Position numbers and translations under genes: made by a program. DNA of 64,000 nucleotides from Bolinopsis microptera (Eukaryota; Ctenophora; Tentaculata; Lobata; Bolinopsidae), in NCBI RefSeq assembly GCF_026151205.1, contig NC_087077.1, positions 3,286,001 to 3,350,000 of the forward strand, read 5' to 3'. The notes beneath the pieces are model-generated. The model made no database searches. It had not been told where the DNA came from and worked only from the letters and a program-made list of their open reading frames with translations. Of this stretch, positions 31,863-43,249 are shown piece by piece (within the stretch, counting starts at the first letter, position 1; every line of letters starts with the position of its first letter).

Positions 31863-33337
31863 CTCAGATTCACGTGAGCAGTCCATTGGGTCCATATCAA
31901 TTTCAACAGCAGTCCGAGTTAGTGTGGATATGATGTTCGATACATCTTCTTCCATTTCCGACAGTTTTTTAAAAAGAAGTTTGTTGTTCTCAGACCCTTC
32001 GGTGACCACCTCAAAGATTTGTGAGTTGAGGTTTGCGTTTTCGACGTCCTTATTCTTCATTTCTTGTTGGAGTTTTTCGATTGTTTCCTCCGAAAGGCGG
32101 TTCTTCGTCTTCTCGCACTCCAACTGTATTTTGAAATCCTCTTCTTTTTCAGGGTAGAAACTGGAGAGTTGCACATTTTCTGGTCCTCAACTGGAAACTT
32201 GGCTTGATGCTGAGAATTTCCAATTAAAAGGGATCAGTAGAAACTCTGTCTATAACTCTATAATACCATAGTCCACACATCATGATCAACTCTATGATTA
32301 TCAATTACCTCAATTAATTTAGATTTACAATGCTTTAAAAGTTTAAATGAGACACCAGGATTAGTGGGTCATAAAAAGGACAGGGTTCAAATGTAGATAT
32401 CATATTCATATGGTTTATGAATGAAATTTAAAAATACACTGAGAACGGATAATAAACGCCATTTTAACTTTTTAAACTTACCGTGGCACTAACTTCCTCC
32501 TCGTGTCCTGTCTGATTTTGAAACTGTTCCACCGATTGAAATTTTATGTCAAGTTTCTGATTTCCAACCTTCCTGCTTGTCAAATAGTACTTCTCCTGTA
32601 AGATTGAAAATTTGTAAAGCAACTGGCGCTACGTTCGTACATTGTATGACTATAATCATATTATATAGTTATTAGAAAGCCCGTGGTAACAGGGACGAAG
32701 CTAGTAGTATTCTTTGAAATACAGTTTTAATCGCATCATTAAATATCCATCTCAACCGAAGATACAGCCGATTTAAATATAAAACACTTTAAACACAACG
32801 TAATTACCACAAAACCGATCAAAATGACGTTAAAACAATCTTTGCACGTGCATGTGTGCATTAAAACACCGTTGCTATGGAACCTTTTGGTTGTTACCTA
32901 AATTCCTATTTTTCATCTAATTTGCACGTGGGCGGTCGTAATCGTACATACATACATACAACAAAAACAATTCTTTGAATTATAGTAGAGATATGAAACG
33001 GGTATTATCAGTCAATTATAGCGTACGTATACGGCAAGGCATTTCTAATTAAACTTAATATAGGATAATTGGCCAAAATTGCGCAACGTAATGCAAAACA
33101 CAGTCCTTCATCAAAAACTAGTCATAACACATAATAAATTAAAAATCTAGGCCTTGTGACAAATCGTTCAATTGAAAAAGGTATTTTATTTATGGTTCTT
33201 TAATTAGTGATGCACTTTAGGGTTTTGAGAAAACTAATGACGAAAATATTTGTTTCGATAAGCAAAAATAGGCCGTAAATGCTTTAAATTGTACTTACAA
33301 AGTCACTGAACTGATCCATACTATAGGAATTACCCAT
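31863..33337 (-). CDS. Putative coiled-coil protein, partial gene (three candidate exons)
   Basis: Minus strand. Candidate exon 1 is 33337-33299 (39 nt, starts M-G-N-S-Y-S, donor GTAAGT). Exon 2 is 32595-32482 (114 nt, acceptor TTACAG, donor GTAAGT). Exon 3 lies around 32174-31863 (donor GTAGGA). Exon 3 encodes a strongly charged helix, C-E-K-T-K-N-R-L-S-E-E-T-I-E-K-L-Q-Q-E, with heptad spacing. Exons 1 and 2 are in phase 0, but the natural acceptor for exon 3 (TTTCCAG near 32193) leads to a stop, so a small exon is missing or the gene is damaged. M-G-N-S could be an N-myristoylation start. No family is recognised. Later exons are not found before the LTR complex, which may have truncated the gene. 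Confidence 0.45.
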
Positions 33338-33429
33338 AACGAATAATAGACTAGACAATGACTGATTTACTTTTACTAATGATCTTCCTGAACTTTTGCC
33401 TCTTCGGCAACTTGTACGAACACCGATGG

Positions 33430-34035
33430 GACATTAAGACAACATTAAGACAACATTAAGACAACAATAAGACAACATTAAGACAACATTAAGACAACAA
33501 TAAGACAACGTTAACGCAACAAACACCAATAAGACAACAAACGATAGGACAACATTAAGACAACATTAAGGCAACATTAAGGCAACATTAAAGCAAACAT
33601 TAAGACAACATTAAGACAACATTAAAGCAACAATAAGACAACAATAAGACAACAATAAGACAACAATAAGACAAGATTAAGACAACAAACACCGATAAGA
33701 CAACAAAATAGGATAAAATATTAAGACAACATTAGGACAACATTAAGACAACATTAAGACAACAAACTCAATTAAGACAACATTAAGACAACATTAAGAC
33801 AACAAACTCATTTAAGACAACATTAAAACAACAAATTCTTTAAAACAACATTAAGACAACAAACTCGTTTAAGACTACATTGATGCAACAAAATGTTTAG
33901 AATATGTAATATACGGCCGGGATTTCATTGCCGCGGTTAAAAAGGGTAGGATTATTAAACACACAGATTTTTATCTGTTAAGATACTTTGGACTGCTAGT
34001 TAAAAGTCGGAAATTTAAACTGATGCTTAATTTAT
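33430..34035. repeat. ATTAAGACAAC minisatellite with unique tail, copy 1
   Basis: About 40 copies of an 11 bp unit (ATTAAGACAAC, with AATAAGACAAC variants) to 33890, followed by a non-repetitive tail (from AATGTTTAGAATATG to about 34035). The same array plus tail occurs at 35671-36187. Confidence 0.85.
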
Positions 34036-34059
34036 AATGAAACTAGAAACCCGCCGCTA

Positions 34060-34627
34060 GTCGAAAGCTTTGTTCGAGGAAATTTTAAGCATCAGTTATG
34101 TTTTAATTTCTCTTCATCATATAGCCCCAAAACGATACTTTTTACCGCATCAAAAAATTTCAATCACAACCAAAGTTATAAATATATATAGGTATATAGC
34201 GTCATGAGGGTAAATGTGAGCTAGTTGTGAAATTCTGACGTAGCATACAGCATAACACCGCGCGTTGAAATCCGCTGTAGTCGACACTATAAGGGAGCGA
34301 ATTTAATTAGAAAACAACAATATTTTTGTTGATTGTGTGTGCGCGGCGTAATGTCAGCATTGTGTGTAGCTCTAGCGAATTTTAAAAAATCAGTTATGTT
34401 TTAATTTCTCTTCATCATATAGCTCTGTTATACTGTAGACATAATGGAATTTATCTAACAATGGCGACAGCGTTGTTAGTATTCGGATTCCCAAAACGAT
34501 ACTTTTTCATTTTTACCGCATCAAAAATACCAATCACAACCAAAGTTATGAATATAAGTCATAGCGTGAGCGTAAATGTGAGCTAGTTTTGAAATTATGA
34601 CGTAGCAATAGCATACAGCATAACAAC
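34060..34627. repeat. Two diverged direct repeats with palindromic end
   Basis: 34095-34270 and 34385-34627 share CAGTTATGTTTTAATTTC, TCTTCATCATATAG, CCAAAACGATACTTTTT and AATCACAACCAAAGTTAT. Both end with a copy of GACGTAGCATACAGCATAAC-like sequence, which is the reverse complement of the start of the following 363 bp unit, so a foldback forms at 34590-34680. Confidence 0.65.
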
Positions 34628-35354
34628 GCGCGTAGTTATGTTGTATGCTACGTCATAATTTCAAAACTATGCTCGCGCACGTGCATTTTAACGTTGCTAC
34701 GCAACAGCGCAGTAAACCTTTGCTAAAATAACGACATTATTCTAACGGTTATTTTACCTCACTTCCGACGTTAATTATAAAAAATCTAAAGCCTAAATCA
34801 AAATTCTAAGAATGCTATAGCCTATTCCTATCCTTTTTCTACCACCCTGCTAAAAATGGCGAGGTTTCAACACCATTTGCGAGCTGGGTTTGGCATCACC
34901 AGAGGGTCATTTTGAGGTCAATTTTCGGTGTTTTTTCTTCTATGTCCCCGTTGCCGGGGAAATTTCGTCAAGTTTAAAATATAATATAGAGCGCGTAGTT
35001 ATGTTGTATGCTACGTCATAATTTCAAAACTATGCTCGCGCACGTGCATTTTAACGTTGCTACGCAACAGCGCAGTAAACCTTTGCTAAAATAACGACAT
35101 TATTCTAACGGTTATTTTACCTCACTTCCGACGTTAATTATAAAAAAATCTAAAGCCTAAATCAAAATTCTAAGAATGCTATAGCCTATTCCTATCCTTT
35201 TTCTACCACCCTGCTAAAAATGGCGAGGTTTCAACACCATTTGCGAGCTGGGTTTGGCATCACCAGAGGGTCATTTTGAGGTCAATTTTCGGTGTTTTTT
35301 CTTCTATGTCCCCGTTGCCGGGGAAATTTCGTCAAGTTTAAAATATAATATAGA
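34628..35354. repeat. 363 bp tandem duplication
   Basis: Two nearly identical adjacent units (34628-34990 and 34991-35354) beginning GCGCGTAGTTATGTTG and ending AAATATAATATAGA. They differ by one A in an A-run. Each contains the small hairpin CCCCGTTGCCGGGG. No coding signal. Confidence 0.85.
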
Positions 35355-35494
35355 TAACTGGTTTACAATATAATGATGATAAATTGATACTGAAATAACT
35401 GGTTTACAATATAGAATAAAACAAATATCTTAATAACGAGTTTTAGGCTTCAGGGCGTTTCCTTGAGCATAAAGGCGTGCTAGGTCTCTATGTT

Positions 35495-35668
35495 TTCTGT
35501 TGCAGATATCTTTTGCCGCTGGGTATACGGTTTGGAGCGTTACTTTACGTAGCTGCATAGTCGAGGATTTGTGGACCCGGTCACTGGTGTTCACACCAAC
35601 AGCTGCGAAGGGATGTGGTTCAAGTTTAAGGAGTATACTTATTTTGGGTTTTGGTGTATATTTTCCCC
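35495..35668 (+). pseudogene. Merlin (IS1016/ISXO2-like) transposase remnant
   Basis: One frame carries H-S-R-G-F-V-D-P-V-T-G-V-H-T-N-S, then C-E-G-M-W-F-K-F-K. This fits the C-terminal DDE region of the ISXO2/Merlin family (pattern VNHS..FVDP.TG.HT..IE..W...K). The preceding A-G-Y-T-V-W-S is in a shifted frame and a TAG stop precedes the motif. It ends abruptly at the start of the second minisatellite. It is a dead fragment of a cut-and-paste transposase. Confidence 0.55.
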
Positions 35669-35670
35669 AC

Positions 35671-36187
35671 TTAAGACAACATTAAGACAACAATAAGACA
35701 ACGTTAACGCAACAAACACCAATAAGACAACAAACGATAGGACAACATTAAGACAACATTAAGGCAACATTAAGGCAACATTAAAGCAAACATTAAGACA
35801 ACATTAAGACAACATTAAGGCAACAATAAGACAACAATAAGACAACAATAAGACAACAATAAGACAAGATTAAGACAACAAACACCGATAAGACAACAAA
35901 ATAGGATAAAATATTAAGACAACATTAAGACAACATTAAGACAACATTAAGACAACAAACTCATTTAAGACAACATTAAAACAACAAATTCTTTAAAACA
36001 ACATTAAGACAACAAACTCGTTTAAGACTACATTAATGCAACAAAATGTTTAGAATATGTAATATACGGCCGGGATTTCATTGCCGCAGTTAAAAAGGGT
36101 AGGATTATTAAACACACAGATTTTTATTTGTTAAGATACTTTGGACTGCTAGTTAAAAGTCGGAAATTTAAACTGATGCTTAATTTA
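35671..36187. repeat. ATTAAGACAAC minisatellite with unique tail, copy 2
   Basis: Direct repeat of about 33470-34035, including array variants (a shared GTTAACGCAACAAACACC interruption) and the same tail. The pair brackets about 1.6 kb. Confidence 0.85.
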
Positions 36188-36584
36188 TTATTATATAATG
36201 AAATAGTAAACCGTGGTTTACTCATATGATTAAGTTTAGTTAATTAACCTATTTCAATGATAATTCATTTGCATCAAAGTTGTAACTGCACCATAGTTGT
36301 CTGTCATATTTAGATTGTAGTTCTAACAAAGCTTTCTTAAGATTATTCTTGAATATACTGATAGGAGTGGAGAAGTCTATTTCACTCTACAGTATAGTGA
36401 AGCGACCGTGGGCAGTGGGGGTCACCACGTGATACAACTTTATTTATCATTAACCATTAACTTAGAATTTCCTAATTGTTTGACTAAGGTTTATTAACGA
36501 TTTCAACCCTTCCAGATTTTTGCTTTGTAAATTAACAGAGCAACGATTTTGTTTGACTAATGACTATTGTTAATAGTCTGGCCT
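36188..36584. other. Intergenic; contains half of the GC-rich dispersed repeat
   Basis: 36388-36434 matches one half of the repeat at 37026-37120 (TAGTGAAGCGAC, GTGGGGGTCACCACGTGATA). No gene is seen. Confidence 0.55.
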
Positions 36585-37340
36585 GGCTTACCTGGGGACC
36601 TCAGGCTATCATGTTTGTGTTCATAATCATGGAGATTCGGTGGAATGACAGGCTAAGCGTTACCTGAGGACCCCAGGCTTAAATGTTGTTAGAATAGAGC
36701 TATTAGGCGGAATGACCGGCTGAGCGCGGCCCAGTAAGCTAAGCGTTACCTGGGGACCTCAGGCTATCATGTTCATAAACATGAATAGAGATTAATAGGC
36801 GGAATGACGGGCTGAGCGCGGCCCAGCAAGCTGAGCGAGGCCCAATATATAAGGCCCGGCGCGCGCTACTTCGTAGCACTTGCCATCGGGCCATATTGTT
36901 TCGAGAAGAAAGCGGCGCGCGCTACTTCGAATAAATTTAGACGAGTAACATCCGTCAACGATCTCGTCAGGTCGATGCAACCTTGCTTCGATGCGAAGTA
37001 AGAATGATTTGTCAATTCACAATTAATACGTTGTATGACCCGCCGAGCACGAGTGCGCGGCTCCCCTGTATCGTCGAAACTCTATAGTGAAGCGACAGTG
37101 GGGGTCACCACGTGATACAAAGAATGTTAGTTCGCGCGGCGAAGTCCTCCAAGACTAAGGTGACCGTGATGTGTGATGGTATTATTAATCTATAGCTCTC
37201 GTAGCAGTTTTATTTCTGTCTTTAATTATGAAAAGTTTAAACAGTTATTACTTACCTGGGGACCTCAGGCTATTATGTTCATAAACATTATAGATTCGGC
37301 GGAATGACAGGCTGAACGTGGCCCGGCCCAGTAAGTTATT
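36585..37340. repeat. Cluster of ~85 bp repeats (four copies)
   Basis: Copies start at about 36588, 36660, 36744 and 37252, each opening TTACCTGGGGACCTCAGGCT-like and containing GGCGGAATGACAGGCTGAGCG and GGCCCAGTAAG. Between copies 3 and 4 lie two copies of GGCGCGCGCTACTTCG (about 36856 and 36914) and the dispersed repeat at 37026-37120. The cluster is more GC-rich than its flanks. Confidence 0.7.
37026..37120 (+). repeat. Dispersed ~95 bp GC-rich repeat (copy 2)
   Basis: Inverted relative to 21459-21552. It contains CGTTGTATGACCCGCCG, GCGCGGCTCCCCTGTATCG and GGGGTCACCACGTGATACA. Confidence 0.65.
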
Positions 37341-38428
37341 ACTCGATTCATATGTTTTAGCTTTATATTTTAACGTTTAAGTTTAGGATTCAAATAGAGA
37401 ATACCCGATTTGGATGACTGTTTTCAAGATAACTTGCTATCATCTATCATTCGAGGAATACATCAAATCAAATGAGAAAGAATTAAACGTTCATGTTGGC
37501 AATTTTCAAGGTTTTTTAATGAGATTCTATCCATTCAAATTGTAGTGCTTTGTGTCGTCTTTCGAAATACATATAATTTTTTTAAATGGGCGCTCCTATT
37601 ACTCGGATTCTTGATAGTATCAGTCATAATAGGCAAGCCTTTTGATTTATAATGTGTCAGTTTGTTACGTGGGATGACGTTATTAGGAACCTTTTCCAAA
37701 TGCAACATGCAATTTGCGTATCTAATCAATTGCTTATTGCGTATCATATTAATTAATCTGGTTTATAATCTTATCAAGTTTTTAGATCAGATAAACAAAT
37801 TAATACTTGAAATTTTTAGATGGAACATTTTGTTGAACTGCAAGACATTTCCTTCAACCTCATCTCCCAGAAGACGAGCTTTGAGGTCTCCTAGATTTGT
37901 TTATGTAAATTTTGATATTTTACTGTACTATTTTATGTTGTATATATAATTTTACGGACGAAATGATCCCAGGGGGACTCCCAACCCACCGCTTTGGTAT
38001 ACTTGCCACTTTGGTATAATTGCTGTGAGGTGTCTCAGCTACATGGCCTGGGTTGGGGGTCCCCACTTTTTTCTTTTTTTCTTTTTCTTTTAAAAAAAAA
38101 CCTATAACAGTATGTACAAATAATATTACTAGCATTTTCTCAAAGACAAGTACTAGCAATTTAAGTGTTGATGTCCCAATATAAGCCGAAATGTGTATAT
38201 TGACTTTGAACCCCTCCCCCTCTACTAATTCGAATGTTATTTCGATACGCTCTGTTAGTCTGTTGAACGGTTTGGTCAATAGTGAATATTTTGACTAACA
38301 GAAGAATTAATTGCTTACATTTTATGTAGACAACAAAGTAATCTTCTTGTAATGTAGCTGTTAAAGTATATTGTTACTAAATGGTTCCTCATTGCAATTA
38401 ATGATATTGTGTGAACCTTATAGGTAAC
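37341..38428. other. Intergenic, nothing recognised
   Basis: Short frames at 37535-37747, 37662-37949 and 37920-38279 overlap on both strands and look accidental. A poly(T)/poly(A) tract lies at 38065-38100. This is the presumed promoter side of the next gene. Confidence 0.5.
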
Positions 38429-40168
38429 ATGAGTCCGAAAAGAAAGAGGAATCAGGACAAGGATTCTAATGACAGTCCTGAGCATCGCATCAGGTATGTT
38501 GAAATGGCAAATTATTAATTCATTTTTCATTTCACATTGTCTACTCAGTTAAACAAAATTTCAGTTAAACAAAAATTTCAATTTTATGCCATTTATTACA
38601 GATTAAACAAGTTTACAATAAATCAATTTGATATTTAACGGAATCCTAATTCAATGTGCAGTATGGTTGTCACTCTTTAAATAGATTAGATATAGGTTGA
38701 CGGGGCAAAGGAGTGTGCGTGCTGTTCGCTATTGCTCACACCAAACGGCAACCTAGTAAATGTTCAGTATGAACACCGGTCTCCATCACGATACAAAATT
38801 AGGATTGTAGAATTTATTGTATAACTATTAGTGCAGTGGAGGTAGCGGTGTGGTGCATTAATAGAGTGACAGCCTACTAGTTAATCTGTCCACCATTAAT
38901 TGATATAATATTAGATTTTGATTTTCTAATTTGCATTTATTTTTGTTTCAGACAAGATTCGGGTTATTACTCACAATCCCACTCTCCTGAAAACTTTGAG
39001 ACAGACGAACATGACTTTATTCCGCGTTATGTAAATTGTAACAGTACGTCAAATGACTTTTTTGACATGGATAAATGGTGGGTAACACTTTTAGTTTCAT
39101 CTTATTAAAATACTCTTTTAGTGAAATCAACCTTTCTTCAGTAAATTTTACTGCTTCTATTATTATCAGAATTTTACACAGAAAAAGGGTAATTTCGTCA
39201 ATGAAACAAGAAATTTTCAATGAAGCTTGCATTTCAGTGTTAATGCCAGTTCGAATTGGCAAGATCAAGGATCTTATGGAGAAGAAGGTTGCACTTTCAA
39301 TGTAAGTTACATTGATCTCATGAACGATGCTCATCCATCTAAGCTTCAAAAAATCACTTCTGTGGAAGTCACCAATCTAGATTTGTACAATGTTGAGTAC
39401 ATACCTCCCATACCTCCTCTACTTCTGGAACAGGAACTGCTGTTAGAAGAAATTGTTTGTGAAAAAACTATGAATCCTCAGAATACTATGGTGTGCAAAC
39501 AGGACATGAACACTGGCCTGCAAAATGATTTTGCATTTTTTATGGATGCACAAAACTTTCGTTATGTGGTGCCCAACCTTCTGAAAAATGCACATGCCAC
39601 ACAAAGGTTCAAAGTGGAACTTGAGGATGGGCAAATTCTCCGCTGGAGCATGGCAGACATACAATACGACACCATCAAAAAGCTGATAATAGAACATGGA
39701 AAAATCGGTGTATCAAATATCGACAGCAAGAAAAAGATAGTCAAGTTCGCGTCAAAGAATATAAGCAACAAAAGATCTGTGGCATTCTGTCATAGCATCA
39801 TTCGAGGTATCGCCCTGGCTGAAATGATGGAGACACTAGAATTCAAGGAAGTGACAAAAGACAAGATAGCAAGAAAAAAGCTCCTAAATAAATTTACCAA
39901 TTGCAGTAGGAGAGATCCAGGTCGTAATGCAGGCATGAAATTGGAGAAGGAATTCCTTGCTGTCCATAAACAACTACACAAAGACAGTAAATATAGGGAA
40001 ATAGATGGTTATTTTCATAATAAATCGATTTTTGTGTTTGACCCAGAAGGGTATCTTAATTTATTTGTTTCCCCTGAACTTTGTAAAAAATCGTATTATT
40101 TTTACCAGGGGGAGGAGGATCTTTTTATGATTAAAAATTTCAAAGGATTTTGTCGTGTTGATGATTAA
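38429..40168 (+). CDS. Unrecognised paralogous family, member 1 (three exons, 373 aa)
   Basis: Exons 38429-38493 (starts M-S-P-K-R-K-R-N, donor GTATGT), 38952-39077 (after TTTCAG, donor GTGGGT) and 39238-40168 (after TTTCAG). All phases join without a break. The N terminus is a basic, nuclear-localisation-like KRKR followed by an acidic, polar, probably disordered region. The last ~210 residues are shared with 53362-54753: T-Q-R-F/Y-K-V, K-R-S-V-A-F, I-I-R-G-x-A-L, K-F-T-x-C-S-R-R-D, K-L-E-x-E-F-L, and a terminal K-G-F-C-R-x-D. No known domain fits. Conserved Arg/Lys around C-S-R-R-D could contact nucleic acid, which is inference. Probably a nuclear protein; function unknown. The two genes flank a transposon nest in the same orientation. 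Confidence 0.75.
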
Positions 40169-40369
40169 GACTGAGTGGTTAATATATATTATTATATATA
40201 GGGTTTATCAACCAATCTTTTTTTTTCATAAAAAATATATTTAATGTAGTGATTCTATCTTTTTACGAAAAGCTGTAAATAATTCTTTTATGGATGTGTC
40301 TGACTTTAAAAAATACTTATTCTATAATAGAAGTACAGCACATTTTGTCATCACTGGAATTTCAGAGAA

Positions 40370-42720
40370 GTGTCACAGCAGCCACAGGAACCACAGCAAA
40401 CACATACATACACACTAGGTAGGCTCATAAAACCAAAACATATCCAAATAATTTTTGAACAAAGCTCATCTGACGTTTTTAAGGCTAAATAACAACCAAC
40501 AAAATTTCCAAGTTCCAACTCCACCGGGAAAGTCGATCACTGGAGTCTAGCAGAGAAGATTATCGCCGTGGGATTTGATACGACATCGTCAAATACAAAG
40601 TCCACAAAGGAGCATGTACTATTCTGTAGCAGCTCCTCAATCGACAGATCCTCTGGATGGCCTGCAGACATGACACCACGTCCTGGAGCTTGTAGTAGGA
40701 TCTGCCTTCAAGCAACTGTTCGGTGACACATCACACAACATCACCCGAAGTGACCTTGTTTAAGATCATAAAGACCAATTGAGGAGAGCTCGATCTGCAA
40801 AACATCGTCCTCCCTGATATTCCCACTTGCTACAGGACCGATCGCGATGTAGAAGACTTTCTGACCTTCATTAACCACATCCTCCAAATCAGCATTCAGC
40901 CCAGAGGAGACTACAAGGAGTTCCTAGAGCTTGCTGAAGTAATCCTTGGAGAAAGCATTGAGAGGAAGAAAGGATACGTATTCCAGATACAAAGACATGG
41001 AGCTGATCATCATGCCAGATGGATGGCTAAATCAATTTACATCCTGAAGATGGCGCTTCTTCTTCATCAGATCCCACTTCACTGGATGAAGAAGAGAGAA
41101 GTGCAGAAGATGGCTCTCTTTGTTGTTTTTGTTTACCTAAAAGCTTGGTTCAGTGCTCCCTTCCTTGAGTCTGCACCTCCAACGACATCCATCTGTTCCA
41201 GAGCCTACAGAAGTACAAGAGTGTGGACAGAAAGGTAGCAGCCATCACTACAACAGTCCTCAACAGGCATACATGGTACTTGACGGAAGAGCTTGTCCCA
41301 CTCTCCTTGTTTGATGACTACCTACCTCTAGATCAGAGAACTCTCCTTGCAATAATATGTCAATTTATTTTACTCTACAATCTAAAACTATTATCAACAT
41401 GGCTAAATGCAAGATGCCTCGTAGAGAACTTCCCTTTATCTTCTGGAGAAGCTACCATACTCTAAACTTCCCACCAATGGTGATGTATTTCGGAGACTAA
41501 TGTTTGAGATCCAGGAAAATCATGGATCTATCAGTCTATCCACTGCATCTATCACCGTTATGGAAGAACTGCGCAAGGTGTGGGAATACGCCGCGCTGGT
41601 CATAAGGATATCCTTCAAACTAACTCTAGCATAGTGAGGAAGATTTCCTCTCTTCACGAATCTTACAAATAGTTAATGAAGATTTCACGACGACAAACGG
41701 AATTGTTTAAGAAGAAAGAAGATACCTTCACGAAGTCCTTGGAGCTACTCTTTGATGTTACCGTGAAGTCCATCCATGGATCAGGCCTTAATACAGCTGA
41801 AGACCGTGAATTCCTTCTACGCCACTGGGACAAGACAGTGAGTTCTACACGTGACTGTGTGTGATGAAGATCACTGACGCCTTGATGGTTACGTCAACTC
41901 CCAGAACCTCATCCATTGGAGTTCTACTAAGCTGGTTGAAGTGGTGCTGAAAGCTTTTTCCTGAAAATGTGACAATCTGGTGCAGTGCGCCATCAGCTCT
42001 TTGGCATCCTGGGACCCCACTTTCACGAGGAAAATTGATGCAGACTATTTAGTACTTAAAGTAGCTGATCCTTTCAGCTGACAGCACTCCTAAACTTGAA
42101 ACCCAGAAAGGAGCATAATGGATAATTAATCAAAACCTTTCACACCGTGCCTATTGGGGCAGTATCCAGGTAGCCCGACCCCTGTTCACGAACAGGTGTT
42201 TGCGAACACCTGTTCGTGAACAACTTATGACATGATGGTTACCAGATTAAATGACTGCATAATAAGAGTAACCCCTTGACTCTTGAGCGGTGTCATGGCT
42301 TATTAAACAATTAAGCAACCTTACGAGATCAGTTCACATCATGCATCTCGTCAAGTGGACTCAAGCTGGTAAAACCCTTATCGTCTCCAGAGCCAACCCA
42401 AGCTTTTGCGTTTTCTGCAACAAAAGGCATGCTGGTATATCATGCGCTGCTCATGACCCTGTAGCCCCTTCTGATGCCGGAGGTCTTGCTAATTCCTCTG
42501 CTCCTCGTGATCGTGTCCGCTCGAAATGTAACAATTGCGTTTATGAATGTCCACCGAGAATCTTCAATCCTCGATGAAATTCTACATACTACTACAAAGA
42601 AGATAACAGAGCTTTGTCCTGTGCATCAACTCCTGGACTCCATTCCACCAACTCCTCAAGCCACGCTAAATCGAGACAACGCTGAACCCTTTACTAGTCC
42701 AACTCAATGAAACAAGAAAT
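40370..42720 (+). pseudogene. Decayed transposase-like region of an unassigned DNA element
   Basis: Patches in several frames read as one decayed protein of a type common in invertebrate genomes: V-G-F-D-T-T-S-S-N-T near 40570, H-H-A-R-W-M-A-K-S-I-Y-I-L-K near 41010, R-H-T-W-Y-L-T-E-E-L-V near 41265, then E-D-R-E-F-L-L-R near 41800, and a Cys-rich piece C-V-F-C-N-K-R-H-A near 42410. Stops and shifts separate the patches (41023-41238, 41223-41465, 41676-41864, 42290-42577). The order is that of a single transposase-like ORF, but I cannot name its superfamily. Segments at 41870-41940 and the flank near 40385 recur at 52125-52240, so related sequence lies on the other side of the nested transposon. 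Confidence 0.5.
42184..42221. repeat. 38 bp perfect palindrome
   Basis: Two 17 bp arms (GTTCACGAACAGGTGTT and its exact complement) separated by TGCG. The arm core ACACCTGTTCG(C/T)GAACAAC is found again at about 52087-52104. It may be a terminal or recombination site of the decayed element around it, or a cruciform-forming sequence. Confidence 0.8.
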
Positions 42721-43249
42721 TTTTTCAATGAAACAAGAAATTTAATTTTTAGCACATTTTACAGAGTAAAGAGATGTAAAACAATTTATAAAAATATAAT
42801 GCTCATTTGGTGTATGACTTTTTGTCCTTGACTGTAAGTTTGATTTTGAAGGGACAGGCAACTAACGGGGCAGGGAATGTGCGTGCCTGAAAGCTTTTGC
42901 ACACACCAAAACGCTAGTTCAGTTGAGTTTTTAGAGACAGGGCTCATATGAGGATCAGAAGAAAATTGTTAGCAGACGTTAGGGGTTCTGTTTGTGTTTG
43001 TTACTATGGGTTACAGTCTTGTTGTGACAGAAAGTCTACACTATATATATGCCTAAGTTTAAATTGTGTAGTTTGAGGATATAAGATGCAACTTTAAGAT
43101 GGATATTGGAGAGCTGTTGAAAAATTATGTTCGTTGTATCAATGGTTATAATAAGCTAATATAAATATCTTAAACTATACAGTGCTAATTAAAAATTTCT
43201 TTATACTGCATTATCAAATTAAATGTTAAAAATTCAAAAATATACATTC
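42721..43249. other. Intergenic, nothing recognised
   Basis: Starts with a duplicated CAATGAAACAAGAAATT, also seen at 39199-39216 in the intron of the preceding gene. No gene is seen. Confidence 0.45.

Noticed and set aside
33430-33890. CRISPR-like short repeats
   Set aside because: Units are contiguous 11 bp repeats without unique spacers; an ordinary eukaryotic minisatellite.
37535-38279. Small frames 37535-37747, 37662-37949, 37920-38279
   Set aside because: Mutually overlapping on both strands, low complexity, no splice or conservation support.
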